From Opitutales bacterium (GTDB lineage Bacteria > Verrucomicrobiota > Verrucomicrobiia > Opitutales > Oceanipulchritudinaceae): a DNA stretch of 64,000 bases. The stretch covers positions 1 through 64,000 of the forward strand of contig JAFGCZ010000015.1 in NCBI GenBank assembly GCA_016932335.1, in the 5' to 3' direction. The notes below the pieces were generated by a model that saw only the letters and a list, made by a program, of their open reading frames with translations, made no database searches and was not told the DNA's origin. This document shows, in pieces, positions 44,760 through 53,172 of the stretch (within the stretch, counting starts at the first letter, position 1; every line of letters starts with the position of its first letter). Both the position numbers and the translations under genes were made by a program.

Positions 44760-45005
44760 GTGAAGAAGAATATTCATCCAAAACTGAACAAAGTTTGCTT
44801 CGTCGATGTTTCCACCGGCAAGAAGTTTCCGACACGCTCCGTGTTGGCTTCCGACCGTAAGGAAGTTATTGATGGGGAAGAACATTTCATGATCCTCCGC
44901 GATATCACGATGGACTCCCACCCGGTCTACACTGGTGAAAAGCGTTTCGTCGATACCGCTGGTCGCGTGGACAAATTCAACAAGAAGTTCTCCCGCCGCC
45001 GCTAA
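44760..45005 (+). CDS. rpmE2: 50S ribosomal protein L31 type B
   Basis: 81 aa, GTG start. NIHPKLNKVCFVDVSTGKKF at the N-terminus and SHPVYTGEKRFVDTAGRVDKFNKKF at the C-terminus are L31 features. The CxxC zinc ligands are missing (one lone Cys13), so it is the zinc-independent type B. Paired with type B L36; in other bacteria such a pair replaces zinc forms under zinc shortage. Whether it is the only copy here cannot be seen. Confidence 0.95.
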   Translation: MKKNIHPKLNKVCFVDVSTGKKFPTRSVLASDRKEVIDGEEHFMILRDITMDSHPVYTGEKRFVDTAGRVDKFNKKFSRRR

Positions 45006-45029
45006 TCGGCTCTTCTTTATCTTTTCTAA

Positions 45030-45059
45030 AAGGCCCGCTCAAACGAGTGGGCTTTTTTT
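45030..45059 (+). terminator. Terminator after rpmJ-rpmE2
   Basis: Eleven-pair stem with two wobbles (AAGGCCCGCTC / GAGTGGGCTT), 4-nt loop AAAC and a run of T. Confidence 0.85.
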
Positions 45060-45133
45060 ATGCCAAAAGCTTTGTTGTCTTTCGCTGATCTTTTGCATTT
45101 TCAAAAAGCCTTTCTCCTTTTAGTAAAGAATCT

Positions 45134-46018
45134 ATGTCTAATTTGCAGGAACTGAAGTCCTCCACCTTTTCGGGCTCACCCCTGGCTGTTGTCGGCCATC
45201 CCGTAAAGCATTCTTTGAGCCCGCGCATGCACAATGCCGCTTTGCGGCAGATGGCTTTGGCAGACGCTCGCTACAAGGATTGGCATTATGCTCACTTTGA
45301 TATCCTCCCCGAGGAACTGGCTGAAGCCCTCCCTCTTTTTTGGGAAAAAGGCTTTGTCGGAATGAACTTAACCCTCCCTCATAAAGTTCAGGCGTTGGAT
45401 CTGGTCTGTCGGGTGGATCCTGCTGCGGCGGTTATGGGTGCCGTCAATACACTGCATCGCACTGCCGATGGCTATGTTGGCTATAACACCGATGGTTATG
45501 GGTTGGCCAAGGCCGTCGAAGAGGCTTTTGCAAAGCCCATGCAGGCTTTCCCCGCGGTTATCCTGTTGGGGGCGGGTGGGGCAGCCCGCGCTATTGCCGC
45601 TCAGTGCCTGATGGATGGTGTAACCATGCTCTTTATCGGCAATCGCAACCAGGGTCGTTTACAGGATCTTCTGGCACAGCTCGCGCCGGTGCTGGCCTCT
45701 GCTCAGGTGTTTCCTTTCGACTTAACGGCTTCCCTTCCGGCATTCCCCGAAGGGAGCCTTATCATTAATGCCACTTCGCTGGGATTGAAGGAGTTTGACT
45801 CTTCCCCAATGCCTTTAGATACCCTTTTCGGAGATTGCTGTGTTTATGATGCTACGTATGGAGTGCCCTCCAATGGATTGCAGAGAGAGTGCCGGAAAAA
45901 AGGGTTTCCCTATGCGTCCGGAATCGGTATGCTCCTCTGGCAAGGGGTGAAAGCCCTTAAGATATGGACAGGTGGTGCTGTCCCTGCGGACGTGATGAGA
46001 GATGCCCTTAATCTTTAA
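45134..46018 (+). CDS. aroE: Shikimate dehydrogenase
   Basis: 294 aa. Reduces 3-dehydroshikimate to shikimate with NADPH in aromatic amino-acid synthesis. Substrate-site motifs: GHPVKHSLSPRMHNAA near 20-35, the catalytic Lys in LTLPHK near 80-85, GAVNTL near 107-112 and YNTDGYG near 119-125; the Rossmann loop LGAGGAARAIA is near 144-154. It heads a plus-strand run with prepilin peptidase (14 nt) and the M23 gene (18 nt). Confidence 0.95.
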   Translation: MSNLQELKSSTFSGSPLAVVGHPVKHSLSPRMHNAALRQMALADARYKDWHYAHFDILPEELAEALPLFWEKGFVGMNLTLPHKVQALDLVCRVDPAAAVMGAVNTLHRTADGYVGYNTDGYGLAKAVEEAFAKPMQAFPAVILLGAGGAARAIAAQCLMDGVTMLFIGNRNQGRLQDLLAQLAPVLASAQVFPFDLTASLPAFPEGSLIINATSLGLKEFDSSPMPLDTLFGDCCVYDATYGVPSNGLQRECRKKGFPYASGIGMLLWQGVKALKIWTGGAVPADVMRDALNL

Positions 46019-46032
46019 TAAACACAATTCTC

Positions 46033-47001
46033 ATGCTGCAAAGTTATACCTTAGTGAATGAACTCTACCCGTGGTTCTATCCGGTTCTTGTCTTCTGTTT
46101 TGGAGCTTGTGTTGGCAGTTTTCTCAATGTCTGTATCTATCGCATTCCTCTGGAGCAGTCTGTCGTTAAGCCACGTTCGCATTGCATGAAATGCGGAAAA
46201 CCCATCGCCTGGTACGATAATATTCCCATCCTTACATGGTTCATTCTGCGTGGAAAAGCCCGCTGCTGTGGCGCTCCCTTTAGTGTGCGCTATGCCATGG
46301 TCGAGCTCTTTACCGGTTTACTTTTTCTTTCTGTCTGGCTGACATATGCCCCGCTGCCTGCTCTGGCTCTTATGGTCTTCCTTTCCTTTATGGTTGCCGG
46401 TTCCTTTATCGACCTAGACCATATGATTATTCCCGACCGCTTCACTGTGGGCGGTTTTGTTGTTGGGGTTGCTCTGTCTGCACTGGTTCCGGCCTTGCAC
46501 GGTTATGTATCGCCCCTAGACCCATATTTTACCCGCTTCTTTCAGGGAGGCATTACGGCAGTTCTCGGTGGCTTTATCGGTTCTGCGCTCGTTCTCTGGA
46601 TCATGCTGCTGGCCGAGATCATTCTCCGCAAGGAGGCTATGGGGGCTGGCGATGTGAAGCTGATGGGAGCTATCGGAGCCTTCTGCGGGTGGAAAGGGGC
46701 TGTTTTTGCCCTCTTTGGCGGTTCTTTTGCCGGTGTCTTTATTATCCTGCCGCTGGTTCTGCTCTTGCGGCGTAAAAAGCCTGCCCCCGTTGCTGATAAG
46801 TCTGCTGAGGCCTCGGTTGGTGTTGCTGAAGCTGCTGAGGATGCCTCTGGCGACGCCGTTCCTGCTGATGAAGATTACGACCCGACGCACATTCCGTTCG
46901 GTCCTTCTTTGGCTTTGGGTGCCTTCCTTTATCTGGTCTTTTTCCGCGACACTGTGGACCTCTACTTCGATACATTTAAGTTACTCTTCTTCGGGAACTG
47001 A
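46033..47001 (+). CDS. Type IV prepilin peptidase (A24 family)
   Basis: 322 aa membrane aspartyl protease that cuts and N-methylates type IV pilin-like leaders. Family start: FGACVGSFLNVCIYRIP. Catalytic Asp pair in DLDHMIIPDRF and GAGDVKLMGAIGAFCGW. The zinc-type loop has CMKC near 55-58, but the second pair reads RCCG instead of CxxC, so its cysteines are adjacent. About eight TM segments; the C-terminal half carries a charged insert (about 245-280, rich in A, E and D). No pilin genes are nearby. Confidence 0.92.
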   Translation: MLQSYTLVNELYPWFYPVLVFCFGACVGSFLNVCIYRIPLEQSVVKPRSHCMKCGKPIAWYDNIPILTWFILRGKARCCGAPFSVRYAMVELFTGLLFLSVWLTYAPLPALALMVFLSFMVAGSFIDLDHMIIPDRFTVGGFVVGVALSALVPALHGYVSPLDPYFTRFFQGGITAVLGGFIGSALVLWIMLLAEIILRKEAMGAGDVKLMGAIGAFCGWKGAVFALFGGSFAGVFIILPLVLLLRRKKPAPVADKSAEASVGVAEAAEDASGDAVPADEDYDPTHIPFGPSLALGAFLYLVFFRDTVDLYFDTFKLLFFGN

Positions 47002-47019
47002 CCCTTTTTCTTTATCGTC

Positions 47020-48048
47020 ATGAAACGTATAGCTCTTTTTTTTGCTTTCCTGACAGGTTTCTTGCTCTCTGTCTTATCACTTTCTGCTGCCGATCAGCTG
47101 ACGCTGGTCTGGCCCACGCCTTCTACGGCCTTTGCCGAGGGGCAGAAACCGGCCATGTGGGTACAGCCCACCGAGTCGGGAACGGTTGAGTCCGCATTAT
47201 TTGGATGCACCCGCAATGGCGGCAACCGCTTTCATGAGGGCATTGATATTCGTCCCGTGCTCAAACTTAAAAAGGGCGAAGCCACAGACCCCATCTACGC
47301 CATTATGCCCGGCAAGGTGGTCTATTTCAACAAAATTGCCGGCAACAGTGGCTATGGACGCTATGTAGTGCTTGAGCACGAAAATACCACGCCCCATGTT
47401 TATAGCCTTTATGCGCACTTGGCTCGGGTAGATGCTTCGCTCCAAGTGGGGCAGTTGGTCAAAGAAGGTACTGTTTTAGGGGTTATGGGGCGCTCTGCGC
47501 TCTATCACATTCCTCAAAGCAGATCTCACCTCCATCTGGAAGTCGGTCTGCGTCTGACGGACCATTTCGAAGACTGGTACCTGCGCCAAAATTACGAAGA
47601 GGAAAATTTCCACAGTGTCTACAACGGCATGAATCTGACCGGGTTTGATCCGCTCGACTTTTTCGAAAGCTACCGCCGGGGGGAGGTCCGTTCCGCGTTG
47701 GATTACATTCGCCGGCTTCCTGTGGCCTATGTTTTGCGGATTTCCTACTCTCAGGTGCCCGACTACGTTCGCCGTTATCCGGAATTGCTTGTGGGGGTCA
47801 TTCCCGAGCGCGACCTTGCCGGTTGGGACGTTGCTTTTACCTGGTTTGGGCTGGCCAAGCGTTGGCAGCCGTTGACTAGAGAACAGGCTCCCGATCTGGG
47901 GCCCGAGGGCTCCATCCGCATGCTTTCCTGGTCTCCTGAACAAATGGAGGGCCATTATGGCAAAAAGACCATCCTTAAAGGGAAGAATGGTCCTAAGCTG
48001 GGCCCCGTGGGCATTCAAATCTTACAGTTGCTTTTTGGCTTCAAGTAA
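47020..48048 (+). CDS. M23 (LytM-type) metallopeptidase-like protein, secreted
   Basis: 342 aa, signal peptide about 1-23. The M23 domain lies about 60-190: first zinc ligands in RFHEGIDIRP (HxxxD), then YAHLARVD and the HLHLE motif, with strand order as in LytM/NlpD. A C-terminal part of about 140 residues without a known family follows. Cuts or binds peptidoglycan cross-bridges in the periplasm. The ligand set H, D, HxH looks complete, so activity is plausible. Its stop overlaps the convergent thioesterase gene by 8 nt. Confidence 0.88.
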   Translation: MKRIALFFAFLTGFLLSVLSLSAADQLTLVWPTPSTAFAEGQKPAMWVQPTESGTVESALFGCTRNGGNRFHEGIDIRPVLKLKKGEATDPIYAIMPGKVVYFNKIAGNSGYGRYVVLEHENTTPHVYSLYAHLARVDASLQVGQLVKEGTVLGVMGRSALYHIPQSRSHLHLEVGLRLTDHFEDWYLRQNYEEENFHSVYNGMNLTGFDPLDFFESYRRGEVRSALDYIRRLPVAYVLRISYSQVPDYVRRYPELLVGVIPERDLAGWDVAFTWFGLAKRWQPLTREQAPDLGPEGSIRMLSWSPEQMEGHYGKKTILKGKNGPKLGPVGIQILQLLFGFK

Positions 48049-48463
48049 GCGGCTCTTTTGCCTCAACCGGCATAAAGAAGCCCTCCGCTGTAGCCAGCAC
48101 TTTCCGCCCGCGGCAAAGTTTGGCTTTCAAAACATAGCAGTCATGCACGGTTTCGCTGAGGCCGGCACTGACATTCAGCTCCTGCTCAATGGGGACTTCG
48201 TGCCGGTAGCGGACATTTAACCTGGCCGTCAGTGCCCGTACCTTCATCTTAAAGAGGCAGTGAGTCATGGCGCAGTCCAGCACTCCGGCAACGATGCCCC
48301 CTTGCGCGATTCCGGCGTATCCCTGGAATCGTTTGTCGAGCACGAATTCTGAGTAGACCCCTTTTTCCGTGGTGTTGAATTTTAGCTGCAATCCATGCGG
48401 GTTTTCACTTCCGCAGAAGATGCATTGGTTATGTTCCGCTTCAAGTTGAGCCACATAGTTCAT
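48041..48463 (-). CDS. PaaI-like hotdog thioesterase
   Basis: 140 aa hotdog fold. CIFCGSENPHGLQLKF near 14-29, FQGYAGIAQGGIVAGVLDCAMTHC (hot-dog helix, the Gly-rich active-site segment) and RYRHEVPIEQELNV are typical of PaaI/4HBT-like thioesterases. The helix has Asp63 in place of the usual acid. Hydrolyses acyl-CoA thioesters; substrate unknown. The ATG overlaps the stop of the NifX-like gene by one base, so they form one operon. Confidence 0.85.
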   Translation of the reverse strand: MNYVAQLEAEHNQCIFCGSENPHGLQLKFNTTEKGVYSEFVLDKRFQGYAGIAQGGIVAGVLDCAMTHCLFKMKVRALTARLNVRYRHEVPIEQELNVSAGLSETVHDCYVLKAKLCRGRKVLATAEGFFMPVEAKEPLT

Positions 48464-48843
48464 CAGTGGTGGTGATGTCCGTGGTCGTCTCCATGCCCCT
48501 GGCAGACCTGATCTTCACCGACAAAAGGCATTTCGCCCCCTTTGTAGGCAGTAATCGCTTCCGCTACGGTGTCCTGCTGTGATACCAGCACCTGGATTTC
48601 GTTGGCAATAAAGTTGCCCAGTGCTCCCCGGCCGATGCCTTTGCACAATACCGTGTCCACCTCATGCTTAATCAGCATCTGCACCGGTAGGCAATGCCCG
48701 TGGGCTTCGCTCTCTTCTTTGTCCAGCGCGTAATGCTTCATCGTCTCGAGATCAACAACGATGTGGTGGGGCGCTCTTCCAAAGTGCTCACTGATTAAGG
48801 AGTTTAGGCCGTCCTTGCTTGTTACGGGAATACAGATTTTCAT
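48463..48843 (-). CDS. NifX/NifB-associated dinitrogenase iron-molybdenum cofactor family protein
   Basis: 126 aa. Family pattern: MKICIPVTS at the start, ISEHFGRAPHHIVVDL near 17-32, CKGIGRGALGNF near 67-78. It ends in a His-rich tail (HGDDHGHHHH), suggesting metal binding. This family is widespread in bacteria without nitrogenase, often next to DUF134, as here. It may carry iron-sulfur or other metal clusters. Divergent from the DUF134 gene over a spacer with a perfect palindrome. Confidence 0.88.
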   Translation of the reverse strand: MKICIPVTSKDGLNSLISEHFGRAPHHIVVDLETMKHYALDKEESEAHGHCLPVQMLIKHEVDTVLCKGIGRGALGNFIANEIQVLVSQQDTVAEAITAYKGGEMPFVGEDQVCQGHGDDHGHHHH

Positions 48844-48860
48844 AGTGGTTTAATAAATTC

Positions 48861-48874
48861 TGAGCATATGCTCA
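48861..48874. promoter_or_regulatory. 14-bp perfect palindrome between NifX-like and DUF134 genes
   Basis: TGAGCATATGCTCA is its own reverse complement. It is 18 nt from the NifX-like ATG and 64 nt from the DUF134 ATG, a fitting operator for both. The DUF134 protein has an HTH and is the likely binder; this is inference. Confidence 0.5.
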
Positions 48875-48937
48875 TTTCTTTTGCCCGCTCTGTCAAGAAG
48901 TATTGCCAAGCAATCAGCCTTCCATCAACATGTCCTC

Positions 48938-49255
48938 ATGCGACCTCGTAAATGCCGCAAAGTATGCCTTTCTCCCCATGAGCGGATCTTCAAACCTGCC
49001 GGAATTCCCCTGCGCCGCCTCCAGGTCATGCGTCTCGAACTCGACGAACTGGAAGCGCTTCGCCTTGCCGATATGGAGCACCTCTACCACGAGCAGGCTG
49101 GAGAATTGATGGGGCTTTCCCGCGCTACTTTCGGGCGTTTGCTGCAGTCTGCCCGGGAGAAAGTGGCCTCGGCATTGGTCAATGGCCATTCGATTCTCAT
49201 CGAAGCTTCCGAAGAAAATTCACATATCCACCTTTCAGATGAGAAAGCCGATTGA
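48938..49255 (+). CDS. DUF134 HTH protein
   Basis: 105 aa from ATG 48938. Starts MRPRKCRKVC (DUF134 hallmark with two Cys). HTH in the middle: LDELEALRLADMEHLYHEQAG, then ELMGLSRATFGRLLQSARE, which resembles sigma-70 region 4. Predicted DNA-binding regulator, usually found with the NifX-like metal-cluster protein, which is divergent here. Likely controls its neighbour and itself through the palindrome. Confidence 0.85.
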   Translation: MRPRKCRKVCLSPHERIFKPAGIPLRRLQVMRLELDELEALRLADMEHLYHEQAGELMGLSRATFGRLLQSAREKVASALVNGHSILIEASEENSHIHLSDEKAD

Positions 49256-49427
49256 GAAGCATTGCCTTTCTCTTGTTTTGGCCTATTCTATGCTTGTCTG
49301 AATTGGAAGATATCCTTCACATAAGATTTGCTCGGATGCCGTTTCGAGCCTGCCTCAGGAAGGCCGGAGTTTTCTACTCTTTGCCTGTTTGTGTTTTATC
49401 TTTTTGATATACAGCCAGATCCTTTTC

Positions 49428-50501
49428 ATGCACATCAATCCCATCATCGAGTCCAAAGCAGAATTGACTGAAGCCAGCTCCGGTTCGCTTCCAATTGTCA
49501 TCAGTTCTCGTATTCGCTTGGCGCGCAATTTGTCCCAGTTTTTCTTCCCGGGGTGGGCCAATTCGTCCCAGCGGGACGAAGTTTTGGCGACATGTCTCAA
49601 TGCCATCGGGCGTATGGACTCCATGAAGAACGGAACACGCTTGGAAATGGCGGAGCTCACCGAGCTGGAAAAACAAATCCTCGTGGAGCGCCACCTCATC
49701 AGCCGCGAACTGCAACATAAGAGCCCCGAATCGGGCGTCTATATCAGCAGCGACCAGAGCTGCTCCATTATGATTAATGAGGAGGATCACCTGCGCATCC
49801 AGAAAGTCCGTCGCGGGATGCATTTCTCTGAACTCTGGCAGGAGATCAATCCTATCGATTCTTATCTCGAGAAAGAGCTAGATTTTGCCTTTAGCGATGA
49901 TTTTGGCTACCTCACCGCATGTCCCACCAACCTGGGAACCGGTATCCGCGCGTCGGCCATGCTCCACCTTCCCGGATTGGTCATTGCCGACCATATGGAA
50001 AAAGTTGTCCGCACCGTTAACCACCTGGGGATCGCCGTACGCGGCCTCTTTGGTGAAGGTTCCGAGGCCACCGGCAGCCTGTTTCAGATTTCCAATCAGC
50101 AAACTTTGGGCGAATCGGAATCACACATTATCGACCGCCTGACTAAAGTACTCGATGCCATCATCGAACAGGAACAGAATGCCAGAGAGAAACTGCTCGA
50201 AGATTCTCCTGCCATGATTCGCGATAAGCTTTCTCGTGCGGCCGGTATTCTCAAGTCTGCCTACCTTCTCAACAGCGAGGAGTCCATGAGCATGCTTTCC
50301 CTTCTGCGCCTGGCGGTTGATCTGCATTTCCTTCCCGAACATTTCCGCTGTGTTATTGACCGCTTTTTTATCGAAACACAACCCGGCCACGTTCAATACC
50401 AGTGCGGCAAGGCCACTGGTCCTCAACAGAGGGATGAATGGAGAGCCACTCAAATGCGCAATGCATTTGCCTCTTTGCCATCTTTAGACTTTAATAAATA
50501 A
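49428..50501 (+). CDS. mcsB: Protein-arginine kinase McsB
   Basis: 357 aa from ATG 49428. ATP:guanido phosphotransferase fold: SSRIRLARNL near 26-35, SIMINEEDHLRIQ near 109-121 and the CPTNLGTGIRASAML stretch near 166-180. The C-terminal RDKLSRAAG and LRLAVDL blocks match McsB, including the phospho-arginine-binding RDxxxRA. Phosphorylates Arg in misfolded proteins and so marks them for ClpCP. It is directly upstream of clpC (35 nt), which fits. The usual partner McsA and repressor CtsR are not adjacent. Confidence 0.93.
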   Translation: MHINPIIESKAELTEASSGSLPIVISSRIRLARNLSQFFFPGWANSSQRDEVLATCLNAIGRMDSMKNGTRLEMAELTELEKQILVERHLISRELQHKSPESGVYISSDQSCSIMINEEDHLRIQKVRRGMHFSELWQEINPIDSYLEKELDFAFSDDFGYLTACPTNLGTGIRASAMLHLPGLVIADHMEKVVRTVNHLGIAVRGLFGEGSEATGSLFQISNQQTLGESESHIIDRLTKVLDAIIEQEQNAREKLLEDSPAMIRDKLSRAAGILKSAYLLNSEESMSMLSLLRLAVDLHFLPEHFRCVIDRFFIETQPGHVQYQCGKATGPQQRDEWRATQMRNAFASLPSLDFNK

Positions 50502-50536
50502 ATACCTGAATAACTCAAAGAAGAAAAAGGTAACCC

Positions 50537-53026
50537 ATGGAACCTATGAACAATTTTACTCCCCGCGCTCAACAAGTTCTCGCCCTGTCGAGAAAAGAGG
50601 CGGATCGTTTCCATCACAACTATGTTGGCACCGAACACTTACTCCTCGGTTTAATCAACCTGGGGCAGGGCGTTGCTGTCAATGTGTTGCGCAAGATGGG
50701 GCTCGATTTGGAGACTGTTCGCGGGGCCGTTGAAAAACAAGTCGGCATGGGACCTCAGTCCAAGCCCACAGGAAATATCCCCTACACCCCGCGGGTTAAG
50801 AAAGTGCTGGCTCTTTCCGGGAAAGAAGCCAAGGCGCTCAATCACAGCTATGTCGGCACCGAGCACCTCCTGCTCGGCTTGCTTCGCGAGGGCGAAGGTG
50901 TCGCCGCCCGGGTTCTTAAGAGCCTGGATGTCGATATCGAACGCTGCCGCAACGAGATCCTCAGTGAGCTCGATCCAAACTTTGCCGGGGAAGGAACAGA
51001 CGATCCCATCGGAGCCTCCGGAGCCGGTAGTTTCAGTACCTCAGAGGATAAACGCGGAGATCAGAAAACCCCTGCGCTCAAGGCTTTTGGCCGTGATTTG
51101 ACCGAGTTGGCCCGCGAAGGTGAGCTGGATCCCGTGATCGGGCGTAAGGACGAAATTCGCCGCGTCATTCAAATTCTTTGCCGCCGCAGCAAAAATAACC
51201 CCGTCCTCATCGGCGAAGCCGGTGTGGGTAAGACTGCCATTGTTGAGGGCTTAGCTCAGGAAATCGCCAACGGTTTGGTTCCCGAGATTTTGGCCGACAA
51301 AAGACTCATCACCCTCGACCTTGCCCTGATGGTTGCCGGTACCAAATACCGCGGCCAGTTCGAAGAACGCATTAAGGCTGTGATGGATGAAATCCGCCGG
51401 GCCAAGAACATCATCATTTTTATCGACGAGCTGCACACGATTGTAGGTGCCGGTGCTGCCGAAGGTGCCATGGATGCGTCCAACATCTTCAAACCCGCGC
51501 TCAGCCGTGGCGAACTCCAGTGCATTGGGGCCACTACACTTTCCGAATACCGTAAATACATCGAAAAGGACAGCGCTCTTGATCGTCGTTTCCAGAGCGT
51601 TATGGTAGAGGCGCCCTCTCCCGAAGATTCTCTCAAGATCCTTCAGGGCATTGCTCCCAAGTATGAGGAGCACCACAAGGTTCACTACACGAAAGAGGCC
51701 CTGCAGGCCGCTGTGAACCTTTCCGACCGCTACATCACAGCACGTTACCTGCCCGATAAAGCCATCGACGTGCTAGATGAATCCGGTGCCCGCGCCCGCA
51801 TCAACAGCCTCAACCGCCCGCCGGAAATCGAAGACCTCGCCAAGGAAATCGATCAGGTCTGTGCGCAAAAGGAAGAGGCTATTTCTTCTCAGAAATTTGA
51901 AGATGCGGCTCAGTTCCGTGACCGAGAAAAACAGCTTCGGGCCAAGCGCGAGAAAATGATCGAGGAATGGAAGAAAACCCGTTCCGAAACCCGTATTGTT
52001 GTCGACGAGGAAGATATGCTCCATGTGGTTTCTACCTGGACAGGCGTTCCCTTGACCAAGATGGAGAAGAAAGAGTCCGAAAAACTCCTCAGCCTCGAAA
52101 AGGAATTGCAGCGTCTGGTCATCGGACAGGACGAAGCTACCGTAGTGATTGCCAAGGCTCTGCGCCGCTCCAGAGCGGATTTAAAAGATCCGCGCCGTCC
52201 TATTGGCTCTTTCATGTTCATGGGGCCCACAGGAGTCGGGAAAACTCACCTGGCCAAGATGCTTACTGAGCAGATCTTTGGCGACAGCGATTCCATGGTG
52301 CAGATCGATATGTCTGAATACATGGAGAAGTTTGCCGTCTCCCGCCTCATCGGATCGCCTCCCGGTTACGTTGGCTATGAAGAAGGCGGTCAGTTGACTG
52401 AGGCCGTCCGCCGTAAGCCCTACTGTGTGGTTCTCTTCGACGAAATCGAAAAAGCCCACCCTGATGTGGTTCAGCTCCTGTTACAGGTTTTGGAGGAGGG
52501 GCGTCTTACCGACAGCCTTGGGCGCACTGTGGATTTCCGCAACACTATCATCATCATGACCACCAACGTCGGGGCCCACCTCCTCCAAAAGGGGCAGGCA
52601 CTCGGCTTTGGCGATGCAGACTACAATGCCAGTTTCGAAGCAGTCAAAGACCGCATCATGGATGAGTCCAAGAAGATCTTCAAGCCGGAGTTCCTCAACC
52701 GTATCAACAGCATTGTTGTTTTTCGCAGCCTGCGCCGTGAGCACATGCTCAGGATTGTTGATTTGGAGATTTCCAAGCTGCTTAAGCGCCTGAAAAACCA
52801 CGAGATTGAACTCATCTTTACCGATGCGGCCAAGAACCTGCTCATTGATAAGGGGTACGACGAAAAATTCGGAGCTCGACCATTGCGGCGTGCTGTTGAA
52901 AATTACCTCGAAGATCCACTCGCTGAGGCCATTCTTCGCGGCGACATCGAGAAGGGCAAACCTGTCTATGTTGATTGTCTGGTTCAGGAACTTACGTTCA
53001 CTCAAGAACAGCCTGCAAAGGTATAA
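50537..53026 (+). CDS. clpC: ATP-dependent Clp protease ATPase ClpC
   Basis: 829 aa Hsp100 unfoldase for ClpP. Clp-N double repeat (3-75 and 79-150: YVGTEHLLLGL twice), AAA-1 with GEAGVGKTAI, a UVR-like middle segment (SSQKFEDAAQFRDREKQLRAK near 455-475), AAA-2 with GPTGVGKTHL, DEIEKAHPDV, and the C-terminal D2-small. The middle region is the short ClpC type, not the long ClpB coil. AAAAAGG lies 6 nt before ATG. ClpP is not in the window; McsB beside it suggests degradation of arginine-phosphorylated proteins. Confidence 0.97.
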   Translation: MEPMNNFTPRAQQVLALSRKEADRFHHNYVGTEHLLLGLINLGQGVAVNVLRKMGLDLETVRGAVEKQVGMGPQSKPTGNIPYTPRVKKVLALSGKEAKALNHSYVGTEHLLLGLLREGEGVAARVLKSLDVDIERCRNEILSELDPNFAGEGTDDPIGASGAGSFSTSEDKRGDQKTPALKAFGRDLTELAREGELDPVIGRKDEIRRVIQILCRRSKNNPVLIGEAGVGKTAIVEGLAQEIANGLVPEILADKRLITLDLALMVAGTKYRGQFEERIKAVMDEIRRAKNIIIFIDELHTIVGAGAAEGAMDASNIFKPALSRGELQCIGATTLSEYRKYIEKDSALDRRFQSVMVEAPSPEDSLKILQGIAPKYEEHHKVHYTKEALQAAVNLSDRYITARYLPDKAIDVLDESGARARINSLNRPPEIEDLAKEIDQVCAQKEEAISSQKFEDAAQFRDREKQLRAKREKMIEEWKKTRSETRIVVDEEDMLHVVSTWTGVPLTKMEKKESEKLLSLEKELQRLVIGQDEATVVIAKALRRSRADLKDPRRPIGSFMFMGPTGVGKTHLAKMLTEQIFGDSDSMVQIDMSEYMEKFAVSRLIGSPPGYVGYEEGGQLTEAVRRKPYCVVLFDEIEKAHPDVVQLLLQVLEEGRLTDSLGRTVDFRNTIIIMTTNVGAHLLQKGQALGFGDADYNASFEAVKDRIMDESKKIFKPEFLNRINSIVVFRSLRREHMLRIVDLEISKLLKRLKNHEIELIFTDAAKNLLIDKGYDEKFGARPLRRAVENYLEDPLAEAILRGDIEKGKPVYVDCLVQELTFTQEQPAKV

Positions 53027-53072
53027 TACCTTGGTTTTTCTTTACGAAAACGTTTCTTTTACGTATTTTTAT

Positions 53073-53106
53073 ACCCCGCATGTTCAATACATGTGGGGTT
53101 TTATTT
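53073..53106 (+). terminator. Terminator of mcsB-clpC
   Basis: Eleven-pair stem ACCCCGCATGT / ACATGTGGGGT (one G-T), 5-nt loop, TTTTATTT tail; 46 nt after clpC. Confidence 0.85.
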
Positions 53107-53133
53107 GACAAAGCTCACCTTAAAGGAGTTAAG

Positions 53134-53172
53134 ATGGAATCTTTCTTTTTTGACAAATGGAAAGAACCTTAA
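53134..53172 (+). CDS. 12-codon leader ORF overlapping the start of ndk
   Basis: ATG at 53134 with AAGGAG 5 nt upstream, encoding MESFFFDKWKEP then TAA at 53170-53172. The ndk ATG (53157) lies inside it in another frame and has no ribosome site of its own, while a TGA at 53151 closes the ndk frame upstream. So ribosomes may reach ndk by termination and restart about 13 nt back. It may simply be a chance ORF that supplies a ribosome entry; I rate translation as possible. Confidence 0.45.
   Translation: MESFFFDKWKEP

Noticed and set aside
53134-53172. Frameshift from the leader ORF into ndk
   Set aside because: A shift at the T run reaches a TGA at 53151, so a fused product is not possible.
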